Shown in pieces: positions 56,057-64,000 of a stretch of DNA of 64,000 bases. The translations under genes were made by a program, and so were the position numbers. Source of the DNA: Vanilla planifolia (Eukaryota; Streptophyta; Magnoliopsida; Asparagales; Orchidaceae). The notes under the pieces were generated by a model. The model worked only from the letters and a program-made list of their open reading frames with translations. It did no database searches and was not told the origin of the DNA. The stretch is taken from contig CM043870.1 in NCBI GenBank assembly GCA_023846275.1, positions 16,848,385-16,912,384 of the forward strand, read 5' to 3'. The stretch's first letter is position 1. The number at the start of each line of letters is the position of its first letter.

Positions 56057-59000
56057 CTTTAGTAATATTGATTGAGTAATTAAATTTTATATTTATAAGA
56101 AAATTAATATAATGAAATAAACTCTTATATGTTAATATCTAGAATATGAACAGTAGCATTATGTATAGTTTTTTTTATTAATTATATATAAAAAATATTA
56201 ATACTATAAACTATTATGACGCATAAAATAATCATAAATATTTTTTTCAAAGTGCATATATTAGATAATTTAGAAAAGTTTAGATGTTTTTCGTAATCTT
56301 AAAGGATCTAAGAGTTATACCATTGATTTTCCTTGGTGTAATTTGCTCCTCAAAATTGCATGAGAGTGCAACGGGTATTTATTAGAAGATTCTACAATTG
56401 GGTTGTTCCATTGGGGATGCATCATTTATCCAATTGACACGTAGCCCTTAGGGCCCCATGATAATAATGCCTTTTGTGCTCAATTTGATAACTTGATGTG
56501 CCTTGAAAAAAAAGAGGATGTGGACGCTTTGTATGTTCATTTGACTACCATATGAGTTGATGTTGTCATAGTTTTTAATATTGCAATCTATTCCTTCAAA
56601 TTAGATGGCAAAGACACTAAAGAATCAATTTTAGGTCTTCACAAAAGCTCATGAAGTATTAGGTTTAGAAATTCCTAGATTACGAGTAGTTCAAGGAATT
56701 GTTGCATCCTGAAATTGAGCCGTAAGTTGAATGTTTAAGAAAGCCTTTTTGTGAGACCCTTCTTATTTTATTTGCTTTTTTTTCTAAGTATATAAATCAA
56801 GATTCTACTTAAATTTTTAAAATCTTTATTTTAAATATATATAAATCCACATTTTTATACTATATAGAGTCATATAATTTCAGTAGAATTAAAATCATGA
56901 AATATTTTTCATGTATATAAAAATATATTCACAGAGAAATCATTTATGTAAATTATTTTATAATACTATCTCTTAATATAAAATGCATTTAATTTTAAAA
57001 TTAATAAATCCATGTTTTTTTAAAATATTTATTATTTACCATTTTTCTTAAATTGTGATAATCCAAATTCTCATAGAATCACAATGAAAGTAAAACCATA
57101 TTGAATTTTCTATAAAAAGAAATCAACATTCTCTTACGAATATAAACAATACAAACTTTGATTAATATATTTTGTTTCAACTATAATAATTGTATCTCAA
57201 ATGACTCTTGTTATTATAGTAGCGTCAGATACACCCAATGAAACAAATCCAATACATAAGATTTAAAGCAATATAAGAGAAACAACTTTTCTAAGTTATC
57301 TTTCTATTTCTCATTCCATGGCTTCTGTATAATATGTTATTATTACTTAAAATTTTATAAAGCCAAAAAATAAGTTTAGCCTATCGTCATATACATGATA
57401 GGTAATCTAATTATTATGTATGTAAAATAATACAATTTTTTGGTCATGTTATATTTTAGGTCATTATCATCACAAGAAAATAAATAAAGAAAATAATAGA
57501 TGCCAAAATAACCATGCATGTGACATAATTTTTCTAAATGTTTCATGTTATTTTACTCTTTTTTTTTAATTTAGTGATCTCTTGATTCTCTTTTAATTTC
57601 ATTGGTCGTAAGATATTACAATCAAGTTAGAATGATAGATCAATTATTTCATTGTTTGGTCGTATTATTTCAAAACCTTTTTTATTCGAGTTACACCTTC
57701 TATGAGTCTTTTTTTCTATTTAAAACCATTGAGACATTGTCCCTTTTTATTGATTATGTTCTCGAACTTTTTCTCATGTTTTTTTTTTCTATTTATACCT
57801 TTAATTTTTCTAAAGAAAATTTAAATTTCCAAATTCTTGCCATCCTGGTGCCAATGCTTACCTTGTAATTTGCATACAAATATTTAATGTCGTATAACAA
57901 AATTTGTGAATATTATAAAATAGTATGTGAATAGTTCATACCATACAATTTAAAATTCGAGTCAAAATATCGATCATCACCCAAGTATTATTTTGAAATT
58001 TAATCAAATCCTAAATGTTAAGACAACTAACTTGAATTTCATTAACCATCGAGCATGTGTATCATAAGGTTCATATTTACAAACCTTAATTTGATGTCAT
58101 GTTTACATCAAGAGTTAAATTATTACTTTCCAAACTATGTTTCTCTAAAAGGATTAATTGCAAAAGCCCCAATTTTGGTTGCTTTTGCGATAGCTCGACC
58201 ACCAAAATCTCTAAAATTCTTGTACAATAAATTTTTCTCTGAATTTCTTTAAAGCAATATTAAACCTTTCCTACGGCTAAATCCCTTTTTTTATTAGTCC
58301 AAATTTGGCCATTGAAATTTCTAGTTGTTTCCCACCCTTCACCCAAAAATCAACGAAGCTATCAATTTACTTTATTTCAATGCTCCAAACTATAATGGAG
58401 AGGAAGATACACGTTATTGAACATTCTTTTGAAATTTCATACTGTTTTCCTCGCTAGTCGCAGTTTTTTGAGCATTTTAGGTTGTTCGCCATTAGGTTTA
58501 ATTGAGTATTTTACAAAATTTGATAATTGTTTATTTTTTTATTAAAGCCTTAAATTAATTTAATTTCATAAATCTTTTGGTCCAAGTGACCTTCAAAATT
58601 TCTCTAATTAATTTTGAAATAACTTACTCATCAAATTTGATTATTTATAAATTTTTCATAATTTTTTGATGTTGTTTAATATTTTTAATAGTTTCTCTCT
58701 TCTAAAAATCATTAAAATAGTACCTTTAATAAGTATGCTTACCTAGACACATCAAATATTCACAAAAATTATATTATTGGATTTCACAAAATATATATTA
58801 TTCTTGTAAGTTTTCTAAGATTTTTTGACATCATCAAATAACTTAATATTTTCTCTTATAGGATATTTTTAATAATATTTTTCTCCAATTTACATTCTTC
58901 AATGTTTACCTTTTACCTTATTACTCAAAAACCCTTTTCTAATGATATATGATTTTTTTTTTGTAGAAATTATACATAATTCATAAACAATATTAAAATT

Positions 59001-59078
59001 TCATATAATCATTGTTTAATCAAATTCATTACCTTCTTTGGTAATAATATATCTTTTTTTTTTCTTTATACTATGATC

Positions 59079-59530
59079 CATCAACATATTTTATTAATTT
59101 TTTTGTGATATAAATAAATTTTTTGAAGAATAACTAATTAAATAAGACTCAAACTTTTGGGATATTAAACTTGGTTTGGCTCCAATTAGAGTGGTGGAAG
59201 CATTATGTATTTCAATTGGGGGATCAATTTGAGAAGCTTAGAAATTTGGAATATTAGGACAACACCAAACATATTCCTTATACCATGTTTTTGTTAATTT
59301 TTTCCATCAACATATTTTATTAATTTTTTTGTGAGATAAATAAATTTTTTGAAGAATAACTAATTAAATAATACTCAAAACTTTTGGGATATTAAACTTG
59401 TTTTGGCTCCAATTGGAGTGGTGGTAGCATTATGTATTTCAACTGGGGGATCAATTCGAGAAGCTTAGAAATTTGGAATACTAGGGCAAGACCAAACATA
59501 TTCCTTATAGCATGTTTTTGTGGCCTCCCA
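59079..59530 (+). repeat. 226-bp tandem duplication, unit copy 3
   Basis: The halves start at 59079 and 59305, matching copies 1 and 2. Confidence 0.95.
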
Positions 59531-61875
59531 AGCTTTAATTCTTTAATGTGCTTTACTTATTAAGGTCCAAGAAGTAGCAGTGAAGAGATGACACAAAATG
59601 AAAATGGTGTGAAAGGTTTCTAATTCGAGATTCTTAGTAATTTGTTTAAGGATATCAGCGGATCTTTTATTTTTAATTTATTTTGATGAAATTGAATATT
59701 AAGTCTTTGAATTTCTTGTCTCATTATTTTTTATACCAACCATCTTCCATACTAAGTCTTTTCCCTGCTAAAGTTTCTCCCAAGCACATTTTTGTAGTTG
59801 TTAGGAGTGAGTGAAGTTAGAGCTTTGGTTTGAATTTCACTTCCCTTCTACGAAGTTTAATGCATATCATGTAATTTTGTTGTCATGATTCTTGAGCTTT
59901 TGAGTTTGCCCTGCTTTTGTGGGGAAATGAACATTGTTATGTTCAGTGATATTAAGCAAGCTCCCACTGTGCACGTTGGATGTAGCTACTGTTAACCCAA
60001 TTTCCATTTAAAGAATTATCGGGCTCTTATCATGTTGTCCTGTGAGGTCAACCTGATATGAGCAGATAAAAACAATCAACTAATCATCTAGGTAAGCTTT
60101 ATCTCCAAAATGTGATAATTCTGGGTTGCAACTTCTATTATCTAGTTACTTTCCTACAACAACATTCAGGAATTAGGCAGTTGCATTTTGAATTTCTATC
60201 CAAGAGAACTCCTAGAGTTCTCATGGAGTGCAACCATCTCAGTAGAAAGAGTGGGGGCTGAGACCAGAATGTGGGCCTAATGCTTGACAATTCAATTGTA
60301 GAAAGAGGAAAGACTGTTGTGGATACTTAATTATAAGAACACTTCCTCAACAAAGTCTGAGGAACCACCGAAACAATGCTCTCAACAATTTGTAATGACT
60401 CAAGGGCCTTCATACTAAGCTCTAAGATTCATTCTATCTACTTTGCAAGTGTTTATGTCTTGCTTCTAGCCTTATAAAGTTATATGACCCCTTGTAAATT
60501 TTTTAATGACCATTTTGTACACAAAATAGATAGTGACACTATCAGGTCTCTACCCATCATAGTTTTTCCCAATTATGATTTTTTCACATAAACCATTGTT
60601 CTTACTAGTTTCCTTTATAAAAACTCTTAGTAGCTGTGAATATGAAGTAAGTCTCTAACAAATACTAAAATATCTGATTCTGCATCAAGAATCACCATAG
60701 TTGAATGGTGGTTGAATAAAGAGATTTAGAACGCAGCTTTACAAGATGATGATTACCAAAACTGAAATGTCCTCAGATAAAGAGATTTGTGGTGCAGCTT
60801 TATGTGTTGCGTTGGCATGACAGCTATTTAATAAGATTACTATGTTAAGGATATTTTATTGAAGATTTTATAAAAGATTTACGATAGCATGCCATGTAAT
60901 TGATGGCACTATAAACGTTTTGTATATATTATCATGACTGATTTTCCCCGGAATTCTTTTGGTTTCTTATTTTCTTTACTTGACATTCTGGTCTTCCTCA
61001 TGATAATAACTGCATTCTTTTAGAGATTAGTCGTTTGAAAGCACACAATTGCACCTCATCGTAGCATTTTGAGTATGCAAGATAGGGCACCCATTACAAC
61101 TTCAGTAGAGAAAGGAGGTGAGTAATATTCGTTGGTCATCTACAAGATGAAATTTACCTACTATGGGAGCCTTAAATGTTCATAGAAAAGTTTCATAATG
61201 AACATATTGATTCTTTAAGCAAATAGAGCGAGAGAAAAGTTGTTCTGCAGCTTATTTGGAATGATAGTGTTAATGGAAATGAAAGCTTAGAGATTGTATC
61301 TTTGCACATAATATTTTTTCTTTTTCAAGAAGAAAATGGCTCATTTACCATCATAGATGCATGAAAAAACGTTCTCATAGAAACGTCTACCTTTGGTAAA
61401 GGCCATTTTGTTAGAAAGAATGTCATGACAACTGTCTTAACCCTTTAAGTGATGATCTTGGCACTGATCTTATAGATAATATTACAGATGAGGATAAGCA
61501 TGTAAAAGTTGATCAAGTATTTCTTTTGTCCATTTGAATAATATTATACCAGTTAGTACTCATACCTGTCCCATTTAAATAACATTCTACCAGTTATTTG
61601 AAAAAATTGCTCGTCAAGGTTTTGTGATTGATCATGGATTTTAATTATAACGTATTCATTTCTCAATGGTGCTTTAAAGCATAACTTGATGCTTTAAGAT
61701 ATATACACAGAAAACTTTTGTACATCAAACTGTTTGCTATCCATGTAACCATTGAATTGTTTGTACTCAAACGTGTGCTTTTTGGAACCAGAAAAGTGTC
61801 ATATGATATGCGATAAAGTATATTCACGAAAACCACATTACATGCGTAGATCACATCGTTTATTCTATCAAACAG

Positions 61876-62272
61876 GTCTTCTGGCACTGCAGAAGTTTCT
61901 ATTTCATTTTCTTGTGACTTTCAATTATCTGGCACCACAAAAACTGTGCAGTACGCATCATCCAGGACTTTGACAGTGATGTGTGATCCTCCTCTTGCTC
62001 TTGGCATGCCAGTAACATGGGTTCTTCCCCCTTCCTATATGACTTCAGATCTGCTGCCAGGTTCAATAGAATCTTATGGACCATTAGATGTGCATTACCG
62101 CAGAAAAGGAATCATTTTTTTAGTGTTAAGGACTTGTGAAAGCAAACAGCATCCTATTACAATGCATGGTGGCAAAATTAAAACTGGTAACGTCAATGAT
62201 CTAGCTTGCATACAGGGAAAAGACCAAACTACAGAGCGAATGGAAATTGCATATTGCATAAGTGTTTCTGAG
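61876..62272 (+). pseudogene. GP210: gp210 exon A, unit copy 3
   Basis: Third copy of exon A with unchanged borders and frame (PLALGMPVTWVLPPSYMTSD block). Exons B-E of this copy would lie just past the window end. Confidence 0.95.
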
Positions 62273-63480
62273 GTTAGTTGGTCATGGTTGCACATCACTT
62301 ACTACCACTTTAAGCATGGAATTGTTCATTTCAGTGTATTGTAGAATTTTATCTATATTAATGTATGTTGGAAATATTTTTTGCTCAAGCCCATTCTACA
62401 TTAGCTAGTTTTGTGTTATGTTCTAATCTGATTAAAACCAAACCGAGCATAAATTAGTTGTTTTAGTGTCAATTAATTGAACTTGTATGCTGATTTCTTA
62501 TTCAAATTTATATTCATGAAAAAAACTACTGATTATGGACTCTAGATATGCTCCACAAACTAAAAAGCTAGGTCAACGAACCATATCATTATACTCGTTT
62601 TGGATAGTCAGAGTTTTTGATATGTAAACTCAGCCAAAATTTGAAAGCTACAACTTTCCAGGACAATAAACATAGAACCATGACAAACTAATCGATTTGG
62701 TCATCTTTGTCCTTTTCAACAGATTAATGCACTTTCTTATTTCCTTGTATAATATAGATATTGCTAACTCAGTTATAAAAGTATCAACAGTAATAGAGTG
62801 AAGAGTGCATTTTTTAAAAGTGAGTTGCTAGCCGTAGTGCTATTAGTGCTGAAAGTAATTTTTAATAATGGCTATATGGTCAGCTGATGGCCAATAAATG
62901 ATTAAGCTAGTAAATGATTGGATTAATAATATAGTTACAAGAAAGTGAAATATCTAAGCATGTGAATAAACAGATGAGGCTAAAATGTGATCAGTACAAT
63001 TACCTGAGGCTATAACTTGTCACCTCTTTATCCCATCTTTGGGGATCAAATTAAGCATAGTACTTACAGTTGCTACAATATTGAGTTCAATTGGGAAAAA
63101 CAATAGAAACACAAGGCCACAGTGAGTTTCATGGATACGTGGGCATCAAACATTGTGGGCTTCCACAACAATACCAAGTTTGAATCATCCAGATACATGA
63201 GATATCAGAAGACAATTAATATTAGATTGAAATAGACATAAGAAAATATGAGCTCTAAATCAAATAAAGAAGCCCAACACTAAAATTATGGGCAAATTAA
63301 AATAAAATCAGTTCATATCTACATCTTTTAGATGAATGTGAGGAAATAATTCATCTTGAGTGTTTGTATAACTATTATAAAACAATAGATAGCAATTTGA
63401 TCAAAATAAATTTTGATTGCAATAATCATCTCTTTGAATTCAGTCTAATGATGAAATGTTAGAATAGGAAGTTAACCTAA

Positions 63481-63481
<1 letters not shown>

Positions 63482-63506
<25 letters not shown>
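63482..63506. repeat. (AT)n microsatellite, 25 bp, unit copy 3
   Basis: Intermediate in length between copies 1 and 2. Confidence 0.95.
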
Positions 63507-63512
<6 letters not shown>

Positions 63513-64000
63513 ATTTAGGTTGCAGTAGTACTTCTGATGAGAAGCAGGAAAACTTCCAAGTAATACAACAAACTACCCATGCTATGTAAATTATCAGATA
63601 TCAATGGATAAATATTGACAACCAGCAATGAATGTTTAGGGTTATCAGAATAATCTACAACCAACTAAAACCAGATAGAAGATTGCGAGTACCCTCTATT
63701 ATGTTAGCCGCAAAATTGGGATAATGGAAATAGCAATACTGACTGAAGAAAACCAGGTAACATCTAAGGAAAACATTGAACTGCCAATACCATACAAGCC
63801 AGTGTATACCAGTTGATAAATTATATCAACCAACACTGCAGGCTCAGATTTATAGGGATAAAAACTAGCATCCATCGGAAGACAAACAAATGTTTGAAGG
63901 AAGGGGCCATCTACACATTGAGTATGCCATGATGCAAAGCAATTAGAATGCAAGAAATAGTGAACCAGTTATTACATTTACAAACACAACATTTATAGAT

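Larger units (their letters stand above)
44603..56300 (+). repeat. Tandem unit, copy 2 (11,698 bp, complete)
   Basis: It begins AAAGGATCTAAGAG at 44603, and the same string recurs at 56301, giving a period of 11,698 bp. It lacks the LINE and keeps the 118-bp segment (46254-46371) absent from copy 1. It carries exons A-E, two 226-bp tandem blocks, and two 390-bp CT-rich direct repeats. It shares several variants with copy 3 against copy 1, so copies 2 and 3 look more recently separated. Confidence 0.97.
56301..64000 (+). repeat. Tandem unit, copy 3 (incomplete, cut by the window end)
   Basis: It follows copy 2 without interruption and is nearly identical to its first 7.7 kb. It includes the 118-bp segment and exon A. 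The part with exons B-E lies beyond the window. Private differences include ATGACCCC at about 60487 (ATGGCCCC in the other copies) and a 25-bp (AT)n tract. These argue against a simple computational duplication of one sequence. Confidence 0.95.

Noticed and set aside
29157..64000. CRISPR array or bacterial satellite as explanation for the repeats
   Set aside because: The unit is 11.7 kb with plant introns and exons. There are no short regularly spaced repeats with unique spacers.

Overview
The window is nuclear DNA of a seed plant. It is very AT-rich and dense in retrotransposons, with no bacterial-type genes, no operons and no recognisable tRNA or rRNA genes. The only host gene seen is a dispersed, damaged set of exons for the nuclear-pore membrane glycoprotein gp210 (NUP210; plant GP210), all on the + strand. 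The plant assignment rests on the match to plant gp210, a Tat-type Ty3/gypsy relic with a second RNase H-like stretch, and a LINE ending in a plant-type zf-RVT zinc finger. The family was recognised by eye from recalled conserved blocks, not by a database search.

Layout. 1-3.9 kb: badly decayed Ty3/gypsy chromovirus pol (RT, RNase H, integrase, chromodomain) and its probable 3' LTR. 3.9-9.1 kb: AT-rich DNA without a gene, rich in a short TGTATGAT-like motif. 9.16 kb: an isolated gp210 exon. 9.5-11.6 kb: a second gypsy pol relic. 15.0-19.3 kb: seven gp210 exons in collinear order with mostly correct GT/AG borders and matching phases, but with an in-frame stop and a frameshift. 19.28-38.49 kb: a 19.2-kb intron holding a Tat-type gypsy relic, itself split by a GC-rich 1.9-kb solo LTR, and, further on, a 3.9-kb LINE on the minus strand.

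29.16-64.0 kb: the main structural feature is a head-to-tail array of a nearly identical 11.7-kb unit: copy 1 (29157-44602, enlarged by the LINE), copy 2 (44603-56300) and copy 3 (56301 to the window end, incomplete). Each complete copy carries five consecutive gp210 exons, called A-E here. Exon A joins in phase to the exon ending at 19275, so copy 1 continues the upstream gene. Exon C has the same apparent 1-bp deletion in copies 1 and 2, and the E-to-next-A junction would be out of frame, so the array cannot encode a longer gp210. The LINE is in copy 1 only and replaces 118 bp that copies 2 and 3 keep. It therefore most simply landed after the duplication.

Taken together this is most simply a gp210 pseudogene, or a structurally wrecked second copy, that grew by retroelement insertion and then by recent tandem amplification of an internal exon block. 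I did not find a new protein-coding system. The most unusual points are the partial-gene triplication, the LINE insertion with a target-site deletion and a chain of A-tracts at its 3' end, and the CpG-rich solo LTR with internal U3 repeats.
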